Shown piece after piece: positions 26,026 through 33,385 of a DNA stretch of 64,000 nt (position 1 is the first letter of the stretch; each line of letters opens with the position of its first letter). Origin of the DNA: Roseburia sp. 499 (GTDB lineage: Bacteria; Bacillota; Clostridia; Lachnospirales; Lachnospiraceae); the NCBI RefSeq assembly GCF_001940225.2, contig NZ_CP135164.1:744001-808000 (forward strand), in the 5' to 3' direction. Below the pieces are notes generated by a model. That model worked only from the letters and a program-made list of their open reading frames with translations, was not told the origin of the DNA and did no database searches. The translations under genes were made by a program, and so were the position numbers.

Positions 26026-26586
26026 ATGGGTTATTTTTTCAAAAAAGAAGCAATCATTGTAGCATTATACATTGTTTTAATCGTAATTTTACGACATGGA
26101 ACGGAAAAGAAAAAGATTACTTATTGGAAAATAGTAGAAAGCTTTATTATTGTAGTAGGTCTGGAAGCAATGACAGAATATTATGGTGCTTATATGGCGT
26201 CGGGGACACAGGTATTACTATACGCTATTGCACAATGGCTACTATTAAGCATTGTATATATTTTAGCTGGGCTGACTATTTATCATGCATGCACACAAAG
26301 TGAAATGAGTTATATGACAATGTGTAAAAGGTTTCCTTTGTGGGTTAGAGTGTGTATTCCAGTGTGTATTGTTTTAGGAGTTATTCTCATTATACTGGAA
26401 AATGATTATTATATTGGATTATTAGAACAGCTAAATCAAGGCAATATAAACCTGATGGATGCATTGAACGTTAATTTTGTAAGTCCGTACTACAGAATCC
26501 GAGAGGTATTGCGACTCTTAAATATTGGAATTCTGGTATATGGTTGCAGTACCATATATAAAAACTATGATAAGCAAGGCGAATAA
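26026..26586 (+). CDS. Multi-pass membrane protein, end of the toxin cassette
   Basis: 186 residues with four or five hydrophobic helices (AIIVALYIVLIVIL, IVESFIIVVGLEAM, VLLYAIAQWLLLSIVYILAGLTIY, VCIPVCIVLGVILIILE). It starts 12 bases after the previous gene behind AGAGGAG. No family recognised. It is the last gene before a hairpin and the iron-regulated operon. Confidence 0.55.
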   Translation: MGYFFKKEAIIVALYIVLIVILRHGTEKKKITYWKIVESFIIVVGLEAMTEYYGAYMASGTQVLLYAIAQWLLLSIVYILAGLTIYHACTQSEMSYMTMCKRFPLWVRVCIPVCIVLGVILIILENDYYIGLLEQLNQGNINLMDALNVNFVSPYYRIREVLRLLNIGILVYGCSTIYKNYDKQGE

Positions 26587-26614
26587 AAAGATATAATAGC
26601 ATAGAGGAAATAAT

Positions 26615-26654
26615 AAGAGGAGTTATTGAGAAAAACCATTCAATAACTCCTCTT
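26615..26654. terminator. 15-bp inverted repeat closing the toxin cassette
   Basis: AAGAGGAGTTATTGA (26615-26629) pairs perfectly with TCAATAACTCCTCTT (26640-26654) around a ten-base loop. No clear T tract follows on either strand, so it is a hairpin of probable terminator or mRNA-end function. Confidence 0.55.
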
Positions 26655-26678
26655 GCTAAATCAGATACTTTTGTGTAT

Positions 26679-26706
26679 TATACTTATAGGTTAGATATAA
26701 CTAACC
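26679..26706 (+). promoter_or_regulatory. Iron-repressor operator at the flavodoxin operon promoter
   Basis: A -10 TATACT (26679-26684) is followed at the expected start site by the dyad GGTTAGATATAACTAACC (26689-26706), that is GTTAG-N6-CTAAC as at the feo promoter with the same spacing. Another CTAAC half-site lies at 26721-26725. No good -35 is visible at standard spacing. Confidence 0.7.
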
Positions 26707-26746
26707 AAAGAAAGAAAAAACTAACTGAAAGGATGACGGAAATCCA

Positions 26747-27370
26747 ATGAGTAGGGAAATGAAGTATCTGATTGCCAATGTGAACATGAAGGCGTTGGAT
26801 GCGCAACTGGCATTTCAGTGTGCACCTGTATTGATGAATTGTAAGATTTCAAATCTTTTAATGGTAGAGAAAGAGAAAGTCGAACAGGTGATACAGTTGT
26901 TTGAAGAAACGGAATTGTCGTGTAAGCTGTTAATGATATCCGTAGAGAAAGCTGCTTTTTTGATTTATCGCGAGAGTGAATTAGTTTCTTATTTGGAACA
27001 AATCGAGGTTCAAGAGTTGATGAAAACATTTGGATATGTGAGTTGCCAATTAGAGAAGATTTTAGAGGAGTTTTCAAAACGATATACGAAATATGTGCAG
27101 GCAGATGGAGATTTTCCTCATGAAATGGGATTACTGTTAGGTTATCCGGTAGAAGATGTAGTGGGATTTATTCAGAATGAAGGAGAGAATTTTTTATATT
27201 CCGGATATTGGAAAGTGTATACGAATCTTTCGGAAGCGTTGGAGCATTTTGAACGCTATAATCAGGCGAAGGAAACAGCTGTGAGAATGGTTTCCGAAGG
27301 AAAGGACATTTTTCATGTACTACATACCGGCTCTTTTCAGAAAACGAATCAGAAACAAAATATGGTATAG
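26747..27370 (+). CDS. DUF3793-family protein
   Basis: 207 residues, soluble, with the look of DUF3793: MNMKALDAQLAFQCAPVLMN near the start, then FGYVSCQLEKILEEFSKRY, FPHEMGLLLGYPVEDVVGFI and YSGYWKVYTNLSEALEHF. The biochemical role is not known. Genes of this family often sit beside flavodoxin and iron-uptake genes. Here it is the first gene of a three-gene operon behind a predicted iron-repressor operator, so it should be made under iron shortage. Confidence 0.75.
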   Translation: MSREMKYLIANVNMKALDAQLAFQCAPVLMNCKISNLLMVEKEKVEQVIQLFEETELSCKLLMISVEKAAFLIYRESELVSYLEQIEVQELMKTFGYVSCQLEKILEEFSKRYTKYVQADGDFPHEMGLLLGYPVEDVVGFIQNEGENFLYSGYWKVYTNLSEALEHFERYNQAKETAVRMVSEGKDIFHVLHTGSFQKTNQKQNMV

Positions 27371-27384
27371 GAGGACTTTATAAG

Positions 27385-27816
27385 ATGAGTAAGATTATTG
27401 TAGCATTCTGGTCTCAGTCAGGAAATACAGAAGCAATGGCAAATGCCATAGGAAGAGGAATTACTGCCGCAGGAAAGGAAGCGGAAGTGCTTCATATTTC
27501 TAACGTATCAATGGATGATTTGAAGCAGGCTGATTGTTTTGCGTTAGGTTGCCCAGCAATGGGAGCAGAGGTTTTGGAAGAAGGAGAGATGGAACCTTTC
27601 GTGGCAGAAGTAGAAGGATTTGCAGCAGGTAAGAAAATCGCTTTGTTTGGTTCTTACGGATGGGGCGATGGCGAATGGATGCGCGATTGGGAAGAACGCA
27701 TGAAGTCAGCAGGAGCAACTATTGTAAATGGGGAAGGTTTAATTATACAAGAAACACCGGATGCAGCCGGTGAAGCAGAGTGCGAGAGTCTTGGAAAACA
27801 ATTGGCATCTCTGTAA
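27385..27816 (+). CDS. Flavodoxin
   Basis: 143 residues, full length for a short-chain flavodoxin. The FMN phosphate loop is WSQSGNTEAMA, with GSYGWGDGEWM as the second isoalloxazine-flanking loop. Flavodoxins replace ferredoxin as low-potential electron carriers when iron is scarce. The operon's iron-repressor dyad fits that role. The ribosome-binding site is AGGAGG. Confidence 0.93.
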   Translation: MSKIIVAFWSQSGNTEAMANAIGRGITAAGKEAEVLHISNVSMDDLKQADCFALGCPAMGAEVLEEGEMEPFVAEVEGFAAGKKIALFGSYGWGDGEWMRDWEERMKSAGATIVNGEGLIIQETPDAAGEAECESLGKQLASL

Positions 27817-27822
27817 AATGTG

Positions 27823-27847
27823 CAGGCTGCTGATACCCGGCAGCCTG
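27823..27847 (+). other. GC-rich hairpin between flavodoxin and DUF2325 genes
   Basis: CAGGCTGC (27823-27830) pairs perfectly with GCAGCCTG (27840-27847) across a nine-base loop, without a T tract. It may protect the flavodoxin mRNA 3' end and lower expression of the last gene. Confidence 0.55.
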
Positions 27848-27879
27848 ACTTTCTAAAAAAGCAAAACGAGGAGAGAAAA

Positions 27880-28164
27880 ATGAGCGTAGTTATTATCGGT
27901 GGACATGACAGAATGGTCTGTCAGTATAAAAAGATTTGTAAGGCACATCAGTGCAGAGCGAAAGTGTTTACTCAGATGTCAGGTAACCTGAAAGAGAAAA
28001 TAGGAAGTCCGGATTTAATTGTATTATTTACAAATACAGTATCTCATAAAATGGTACGTTGTGCGTTAACAGAGGCAGAGCGCACCAATGCGGATGTGGT
28101 GCGATGTCATACCAGTAGCGGAACTGCTTTGGAAGAAATTTTATCTGAAAAGTGCGGAGCATAG
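27880..28164 (+). CDS. DUF2325-family small protein
   Basis: 94 residues from ATG 27880, chosen because GAGGAGAG precedes it. Pattern MSVVIIGGHDRMVCQYKKI, then SPDLIVLFTNTVSHKMV and CHTSSGTALEEIL, matches DUF2325. It has cysteines and histidines that could bind a metal (GGHDRMVCQYK, CKAHQC). Function is unknown; its place behind flavodoxin under the iron-type promoter suggests iron limitation. Confidence 0.75.
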   Translation: MSVVIIGGHDRMVCQYKKICKAHQCRAKVFTQMSGNLKEKIGSPDLIVLFTNTVSHKMVRCALTEAERTNADVVRCHTSSGTALEEILSEKCGA

Positions 28165-28167
28165 ATG

Positions 28168-28192
28168 AAAGAGTGCAAAGCACTCTTTGTTT
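28168..28192 (+). terminator. Intrinsic terminator after the flavodoxin operon
   Basis: AAAGAGTGC (28168-28176) and GCACTCTTT (28180-28188) with an AAA loop, followed by GTTTT. Confidence 0.8.
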
Positions 28193-28200
28193 TAAAAATA

Positions 28201-28238
28201 AAAGAAACATGACGAGGTGTTGTCATGTTTCTTTTGTT
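28201..28238. terminator. Second hairpin terminator, probably bidirectional
   Basis: AAAGAAACATGAC (28201-28213) pairs perfectly with GTCATGTTTCTTT (28222-28234). It ends in T on the plus strand and in T on the complement, backing up the preceding terminator. Confidence 0.7.
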
Positions 28239-28313
28239 ATATTATATTTGAAAATTATTTTAGGAAAAAGGAGCATTCCTGTAATTCAGAAATAACGCCA
28301 ATTGAATAAAAGA

Positions 28314-28383
28314 AAACCTCGAAGTACAATTAAGGTGTTCATCTTGGCCGGATGAAAAAACACTTTAAGAATACTGGAGGTTT
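28314..28383 (+). promoter_or_regulatory. Hairpin sequestering the IS110 transposase ribosome-binding site
   Basis: AAACCTC (28314-28320) can pair with GAGGTTT (28377-28383), which contains the GGAGG ribosome-binding site; an inner stem AAGGTGTT...CATC / GATG...AACACTTT supports it. This would limit translation from read-through transcripts entering the element. Confidence 0.5.
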
Positions 28384-28389
28384 CTAATA

Positions 28390-29664
28390 ATGAATTTAAC
28401 ACAGAATGACAGACTTAAGCAAGTAACAAGTGACACTTTAATTGTTGGAGTTGATGTTGGATCACAAACTCACTTCTGCAGAGCGTTTGACTGGAGGGGA
28501 TTTGAACTCTCCCGAAGAGTATTCAAGTTTAGTAACACCGGAATGGGATTCCTCACTTTTCTTAGGTGGACAGAGGAACTCATGAATAAGACCGAAATGA
28601 AGAAGGTGATTGTCGGCTGCGAGCCTACCGGATGCTACTGGCTTACTTTTCAGAAGTTCTTACAGGACCATGGTATTCAGCTTGTAACGGTTAATCCGTT
28701 TACAGTTAACAGGAGCATGGAACTGGATGATAACAGCCCTGAGAAAAGTGATTTAAAGGATCCTAAGACAATTGCGTTGCTTGTGAAAGATGGAAGGTAT
28801 TCAACTTCTTATCTTCCAAGTGGAGTGTATGCTGAAATCCGAGAGGCCTCTGTTTGCAGAGACCAGATCATGAAACAGCATGTACGTCTGTCAAATCAGA
28901 TACAGGGATGGCTTCAGAAGTTCTTTCCGGAGTATTTTGAGTGTTATGCCGATTGGGATTCTACCAGTGGACTTATGCTTCTGAAAGAGGCACCACTTCC
29001 ACAGGATATCCTAAGAATCGGAGCAGGTGGAATCAATCAGATATGGCGTGATGCAAAGGTGCGTGCGGCAGGCATAAAGAGGGCGCAGACCCTGGTAGAA
29101 GCCGCACAGAATAGTGTAGGACTGGAAGCCGGTGAGGCTGCAAGACTTGAGATATGGGTTCTTGTAAATGACTACATCCTGAAAGCAGAACAGTTAAAAA
29201 GGCTTGATGAATACCTGGAGGAAAAAGTAAAAGAAGTACCAAATGTGGAGAAACTGCTCGCCATTAAAGGAGTAGGGATGAGTACTGTGATTGGTTTTAT
29301 TGCAGAGGTTGGTGATATCGGACGTTTCACTGATCCAAAGCAGATACAGAAGCTTGCAGGACTAGAGATAGTCAAAAAGAGCTCAGGTAAAAAGAAAGGT
29401 CAGCCAAGAATCAGTAAGAGGGGCAGAAGAAAACTACGAAGAACCATGTATGAATCAGCACGTGCATTAATGACATGGAACCCTGCATTTCAGGATGTTT
29501 TCCTTTATTACAGGAACAGACAGAGGAACCCTCTTGGAGGAATGCAGGCAAAGATAGCAGTTGCGTGTAAGGCAATTCGGGTATTCTACGTAGTATTACA
29601 AACAGGCTGTGACTTTGATGAGGAGAAGTTCCGAAGGGACATCATCAGGCCGGAGGCAGCCTAA
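28390..29664 (+). CDS. IS110-family transposase (DEDD)
   Basis: 424 residues. The RuvC-like N-terminal domain shows the DEDD residues: VGVDVGSQTH, IVGCEPTGCYW and DLKDPKTIALLVKDG. The C-terminal transposase-20 domain shows LLAIKGVGMSTVIGFIAEVGD, the catalytic serine region IVKKSSGKKKG, and RGRRKLRRTMYESA. IS110 transposases are guided by a bridge RNA made from non-coding sequence in the element. The protein is full length, so the element may be active. Confidence 0.95.
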   Translation: MNLTQNDRLKQVTSDTLIVGVDVGSQTHFCRAFDWRGFELSRRVFKFSNTGMGFLTFLRWTEELMNKTEMKKVIVGCEPTGCYWLTFQKFLQDHGIQLVTVNPFTVNRSMELDDNSPEKSDLKDPKTIALLVKDGRYSTSYLPSGVYAEIREASVCRDQIMKQHVRLSNQIQGWLQKFFPEYFECYADWDSTSGLMLLKEAPLPQDILRIGAGGINQIWRDAKVRAAGIKRAQTLVEAAQNSVGLEAGEAARLEIWVLVNDYILKAEQLKRLDEYLEEKVKEVPNVEKLLAIKGVGMSTVIGFIAEVGDIGRFTDPKQIQKLAGLEIVKKSSGKKKGQPRISKRGRRKLRRTMYESARALMTWNPAFQDVFLYYRNRQRNPLGGMQAKIAVACKAIRVFYVVLQTGCDFDEEKFRRDIIRPEAA

Positions 29665-29739
29665 TAAAAAAAGCACATACTGTAGCAGATAACGTCCGCC
29701 AGGAATTCAATTGGTGCTGGATTACAGGAGTGCTCTCTA

Positions 29740-29940
29740 GCAATGACAAAGCAGAGCGAAGCCGCTAAGACATTTTTTATAGGGCATGACCCTGAGAAGG
29801 AGCAGAAGCGGCACCCCACTATGGGTAGGCTGGACGAAGGAATTTAGGACCCTTGTAGTAGAGGATGATCCTGTTAGACATGAGAGGTTAGCAGCCATAG
29901 GGAAGAATGGGACACAGATTCGCCTTCATAAAAAGGATGA
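29740..29940 (+). ncRNA. Structured non-coding region after the IS110 gene (candidate bridge RNA)
   Basis: There is no gene from 29665 to 30120. Within it, GCCGCT (29761-29766) pairs with AGCGGC (29807-29812) around an inner AGGG/CCCT hairpin (29781-29793); AGGATGATCCT (29862-29872) folds back; GGCTG (29828-29832) pairs with CAGCC (29892-29896). Such nested stems next to an IS1111-like transposase fit a bridge RNA, but its position outside the right inverted repeat is a difficulty. A 9-bp inverted repeat TTGCACAAA/TTTGTGCAA (30052-30088) precedes the next gene. Confidence 0.3.
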
Positions 29941-30120
29941 CGTTTTATTTCGTGTACCTTTCTGACTGGAAAACGAAGTGCATTGCAACTGAAATGACAC
30001 AGTTTTCGCCCATTAATTAATGCTTATCATTGTTTGTAACTTTATAAACCATTGCACAAATGGCTAAAATACAGGCTTTTTTGTGCAAAATAAATAAGAA
30101 AGTGTAGAGAGAATGAAAAA

Positions 30121-30582
30121 ATGGAATATGAAATTGTGAAATTGGAAGAAAAAGTGGTTATGGGATTTACAGCACGCACCAACAATAATAGCCCGCAGGT
30201 GGGAACTGTTATTGGAGGCTTATGGGAGAAGTTTTTTGGAGAAAATGGATATGCAAAAATTCCGGAAAAGAAGACTGGGAAAACATTAGGCATTTATACT
30301 GATTATGCTTCTGATGCAAATGGAGACTATACGGTTATGACTGCTTGTGAAATCACAGGCGTAGTGAGTGAAGAAGCCAAAAGTCTGGGGATGGAGGTAA
30401 GAAAAATACCAGCAGGAAATTATGCAAAATTTGTGGTAAAAGGAGACATGCAGAAAGCAGTCGCAGAAGCATGGCAGGAAATCTGGAAGATGGATTTAAA
30501 AAGAAGTTATGGTTATGATTTTGAAGAATATCAAAATGATGACATGGAAAATGCGGAAATTCATATTTATATCAGCTTGTAA
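30121..30582 (+). CDS. GyrI-like effector-binding-domain protein
   Basis: 153 residues, a stand-alone AraC-type effector-binding (GyrI/SOUL-like) domain. Visible pattern: MEYEIVKLEEKVVMGFTART, VGTVIGGLWEKFFGENG, LGIYTDYASDANGDYTVMTACEI, and the helix around AVAEAWQEIWKMDL; the final AEIHIYISL is typical. These domains bind small hydrophobic or cationic ligands, and some act as hydrolases or inhibitors. There is no DNA-binding domain. It stands alone after the IS110 region. Confidence 0.8.
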   Translation: MEYEIVKLEEKVVMGFTARTNNNSPQVGTVIGGLWEKFFGENGYAKIPEKKTGKTLGIYTDYASDANGDYTVMTACEITGVVSEEAKSLGMEVRKIPAGNYAKFVVKGDMQKAVAEAWQEIWKMDLKRSYGYDFEEYQNDDMENAEIHIYISL

Positions 30583-30717
30583 ATGCTTTGAAAATATTTA
30601 TTCCAGATATTGACAAATTCCATATTTATATGATAACCTTTATTTCAGATGTGCGAAAAAAGAAATGGGTTGTTTTCATAGTCGCATTATTGATTGAGTT
30701 AGAAGCTCAAATTTTAT

Positions 30718-30758
30718 AAGTTGGTTACTTAAAACCAGTGTGGTATACACATCAACTT
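30718..30758 (+). other. Imperfect hairpin in the leader before the polyamine operon
   Basis: AAGTTG (30718-30723) can pair with CAACTT (30753-30758), enclosing GTGT/ACAC. A TTGACA at 30610-30615 is a possible upstream -35 but no good -10 follows. No known riboswitch consensus or T-box sequence was found in the gene-free stretch 30583-31068. Confidence 0.3.
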
Positions 30759-30882
30759 GTGAAGTGGTCAATAAGAGTAGTAAAAGTAAGTATTTGCTAT
30801 ATAGACTCTGGAAACCCTATTTGTAACTGAAGAAGCGCATAGTTATTTGAACTGGAAAATAATAGCATATGTGAATAATCAG

Positions 30883-30914
30883 GCGCAGGTGATGTTATAT
30901 CACCTGCGCTTTTT
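30883..30914 (+). terminator. Strong intrinsic terminator 155 bases before speA
   Basis: GCGCAGGTGAT (30883-30893) pairs perfectly with ATCACCTGCGC (30899-30909), followed by TTTTT. It may end a leader RNA or the upstream transcript. Confidence 0.8.
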
Positions 30915-30941
30915 GCGCGATTCAGCAGACTGAACGTGGAG

Positions 30942-31027
30942 TATCACAAAATTTCTGTTTGCAGAAAATTTTGTGATATGACATGGGCAGGAGCAACGCG
31001 AACTTAGAATTGCTTGCAATTCTAAGT
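30942..31027. repeat. Two near-perfect hairpins of REP-like type
   Basis: Hairpin one: TATCACAAAATTTCTG (30942-30957), TTTG loop, CAGAAAATTTTGTGATA (30962-30978) with one bulged A. Hairpin two: ACTTAGAATTGC (31002-31013), TT, GCAATTCTAAGT (31016-31027). A small TTCAG/CTGAA hairpin precedes them (30921-30934). The compact palindromes separated by GGGCAGGAGCAACGCG suggest an interspersed repeat unit. Confidence 0.5.
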
Positions 31028-31068
31028 CTGATGAATCGGTACAATAAGACTAAACATGGAGAAAAACA

Positions 31069-32523
31069 ATGAAGACTTTGACACAGAATGATGCACCCAT
31101 CTATGATGCATTAAAACAATTTCAGAAAAAAAGAGTAGTGCCCTTTGATGTACCCGGACACAAGAGAGGGAAAGGAAATCCTGAATTAAAAGAGCTTTTG
31201 GGAGAGCAGTGTGTATCGAATGATGTAAATTCCATGAAGCCATTAGATAACCTTTGTCATCCCGTATCTGTAATTCGTGATGCGGAAAAACTGGCGGCAG
31301 AAGCCTTTGGAGCAGCAAATGCTTTTTTTATGGTAGGTGGAACAACTTCTGCAGTACAGAGTATGATTTTAAGTGTCTGCAAGCGGGGAGAGAAAATTAT
31401 CCTGCCGAGAAATGTACATAGAAGTGTCATTAATGCCATGATTTTAAATGGGGCTCATCCGGTCTATGTAAATCCTGATGTAGATACACGGCTTGGAATT
31501 CCACTAGGAATGAAATTGTCTCAATTAGAAAAGGCAATGGAGGAAAATCCGGATGCAAAGGCCGTATTAGTAAATAATCCTACCTATTATGGTATTTGTT
31601 CTGATTTGCGCTCTATCGTGAAATTAGCACATGCACATGGCATGATGGTATTGGCAGATGAAGCTCATGGGACCCATTTTTATTTTGGGGAGAATCTTCC
31701 AATATCTGCGATGGCAGCAGGAGCAGATATGGCGTCTGTAAGTATGCATAAGTCTGGCGGAAGTCTGACACAGAGTTCTTTTTTGTTGACAGGACCGAAT
31801 GTAAATGCAGGATATGTAAGACAGATTATAAATTTAACACAGACCACCAGTGGTTCCTATTTGTTGTTATCAAGTCTGGATATCTCTCGAAGAAATCTTG
31901 CCATTCGTGGAAAAGAGGAATTTTTCAAAGTAATCGGTAAGGCAAGATATGCTAGGGAAGAGATTAATCAGATTGGAGACTATTACGCTTACTCAAAGGA
32001 ATTAATTAATGGAGACAGTATTTTTGACTTTGACGAGACGAAGCTTTCTGTTTATACCTTAGATATTGGATTGGCAGGAATTGAAGTCTATGATTTGCTG
32101 CGCGATGAATATGATATTCAGATTGAGTTTGGTGACATTGGAAATATTCTTGCTTATATTTCCATCGGAGACCAACAGAAAAATATCGAACGTCTGGTAG
32201 GGGCATTGGCGGAGATTCGTCGTCGTTTTCGCAAGGACAAGGCGGGAATGTTGACCCAAGAGTATCTTGCACCTAAGGTTGTGGTTACTCCGCAGGAGGC
32301 CTTTTATGCAGAAAAAGAATCTTTACCTATGATGGAGACAAAGGGAAGAATCTGTAGTGAGTTTGTAATGTGTTACCCACCGGGAATTCCGATTTTGGCA
32401 CCGGGAGAAGAGATTACAGCAGATATTTTACAATATATTCAATATGCTAAGGAAAAGGGTTGTTCCATGACGGGTACAGAAGACCCTGCCATTGAGCGGT
32501 TAAATGTACTGAAAGGAGTATAG
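31069..32523 (+). CDS. speA: Arginine (Orn/Lys/Arg-type) decarboxylase
   Basis: 484 residues, the short PLP fold-type I form found in Firmicutes. Motifs: VPFDVPGHKRGKGNPE near the start, ADEAHGTHFYF, and the PLP lysine in SVSMHKSGGSLTQSS. YPPGIPILAPGE lies near the C-terminus. The next genes are speE and agmatinase, so the substrate is most likely arginine, giving agmatine. It is first in a five-gene polyamine operon with gaps of 2 to 12 bases. A -10-like TACAAT lies at 31040-31045. Confidence 0.9.
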   Translation: MKTLTQNDAPIYDALKQFQKKRVVPFDVPGHKRGKGNPELKELLGEQCVSNDVNSMKPLDNLCHPVSVIRDAEKLAAEAFGAANAFFMVGGTTSAVQSMILSVCKRGEKIILPRNVHRSVINAMILNGAHPVYVNPDVDTRLGIPLGMKLSQLEKAMEENPDAKAVLVNNPTYYGICSDLRSIVKLAHAHGMMVLADEAHGTHFYFGENLPISAMAAGADMASVSMHKSGGSLTQSSFLLTGPNVNAGYVRQIINLTQTTSGSYLLLSSLDISRRNLAIRGKEEFFKVIGKARYAREEINQIGDYYAYSKELINGDSIFDFDETKLSVYTLDIGLAGIEVYDLLRDEYDIQIEFGDIGNILAYISIGDQQKNIERLVGALAEIRRRFRKDKAGMLTQEYLAPKVVVTPQEAFYAEKESLPMMETKGRICSEFVMCYPPGIPILAPGEEITADILQYIQYAKEKGCSMTGTEDPAIERLNVLKGV

Positions 32524-32525
32524 AG

Positions 32526-33383
32526 ATGGAAATATGGTTTTCTGAAAATCATACAGATGATGTGAAACTTTCCATTCGGGTGGACCGGCAACTTTACAGT
32601 GTCCAGAGTGATTACCAGAGGATTGATGTATTTGATTCCAAGGAGTTTGGCAGAGTGCTGACATTAGATGGCTATGTGATGATGACAGAACGTGATGAAT
32701 TTGTCTTTCATGAAATGTTGGTACATGTGCCTATGGCAGTGCATCCTAATGTGAAAAAAGTGCTAATTATTGGCGGCGGTGATGGTGGTGTAGTACGGGA
32801 ACTGTATCATTACCCTGAAATAGAAAGCATTGATTTAGTGGAGATAGATTCCATGTTAGTGGAGGTAAGTAAAGAGTATTTTCCTAAAATCTCCTGTCGC
32901 ATGGATGACCCGCGTTTAAATATACATTGTGCAGATGCATTGAGATTCATGCGTTCTAAAGAAAATGAATATGATTTGATTATTGTAGATTCCACAGATC
33001 CTTTCGGACCGGGAGAGATTCTGTTTACGAAGGAATTGTATGGAAGTTGTTACAAGGCATTAACGGAAGACGGAATCATGATTCATCACAATGAAAGTCC
33101 GTTTTATCAGGAAGAAGCGGCATGGTGTCAGCGGATTCATAAGCGAGTGAGTGATATTTTTGAAGAAAGTCAGGTGTATCAGGCACATATTCCGACTTAT
33201 CCTTCCGGTCACTGGCTCTTTGGATTTGCTTCCAAAAAGTATCATCCGTTGAATGACCTTGCACCGGAAAAATGGAATATGCGGGGAATCCGTACCCGTT
33301 ATTATACTACAAGACTTCATCAAGGAGCCTTTGCGTTGCCTGCTTATGTAGAGGAAATGTTGAGGGAAGTGGAGGAATTTTAA
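32526..33383 (+). CDS. speE: Spermidine synthase-type aminopropyltransferase
   Basis: 285 residues, full length. Motifs: the nucleotide-binding loop LIIGGGDGGVVREL, DSTDPFGPGEILFT carrying the catalytic Asp, and HNESPFYQEE. It transfers an aminopropyl group from decarboxylated AdoMet to putrescine. No AdoMet decarboxylase (speD) is in the operon or window, which raises the question of its donor. It starts 2 bases after speA. Confidence 0.93.
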   Translation: MEIWFSENHTDDVKLSIRVDRQLYSVQSDYQRIDVFDSKEFGRVLTLDGYVMMTERDEFVFHEMLVHVPMAVHPNVKKVLIIGGGDGGVVRELYHYPEIESIDLVEIDSMLVEVSKEYFPKISCRMDDPRLNIHCADALRFMRSKENEYDLIIVDSTDPFGPGEILFTKELYGSCYKALTEDGIMIHHNESPFYQEEAAWCQRIHKRVSDIFEESQVYQAHIPTYPSGHWLFGFASKKYHPLNDLAPEKWNMRGIRTRYYTTRLHQGAFALPAYVEEMLREVEEF

Positions 33384-33385
33384 AT

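Larger units (their letters stand above)
28271..29735 (+). mobile_element. IS110-family element, core bounded by long inverted repeats
   Basis: The left repeat GAGCATTCCTGTAATTCAG (28271-28289) plus CCAATTGAAT (28298-28307) is matched inverted at the right by ATTCAATTGG (29705-29714) plus CTGGATTACAGGAGTGCTC (29717-29735), with 17 of 19 and 10 of 10 matches. Such subterminal repeats are typical of the IS1111 branch of IS110. The true ends were not resolved: the structured sequence to about 29960 may also belong to the element. Confidence 0.7.

Noticed and set aside
25938..26303. Additional reading frame of 121 codons overlapping both membrane proteins
   Set aside because: It is out of frame with two well-placed genes, has no ribosome-binding site and its composition is not protein-like.
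20311..26586. Complete type VII secretion system
   Set aside because: No EssC, EsaA or other secretion machinery gene lies in the window; only the effector cassette is here.
30583..31068. T-box or known riboswitch upstream of speA
   Set aside because: No T-box GGTGGNACCGCG-like sequence and no recognised aptamer core was found.
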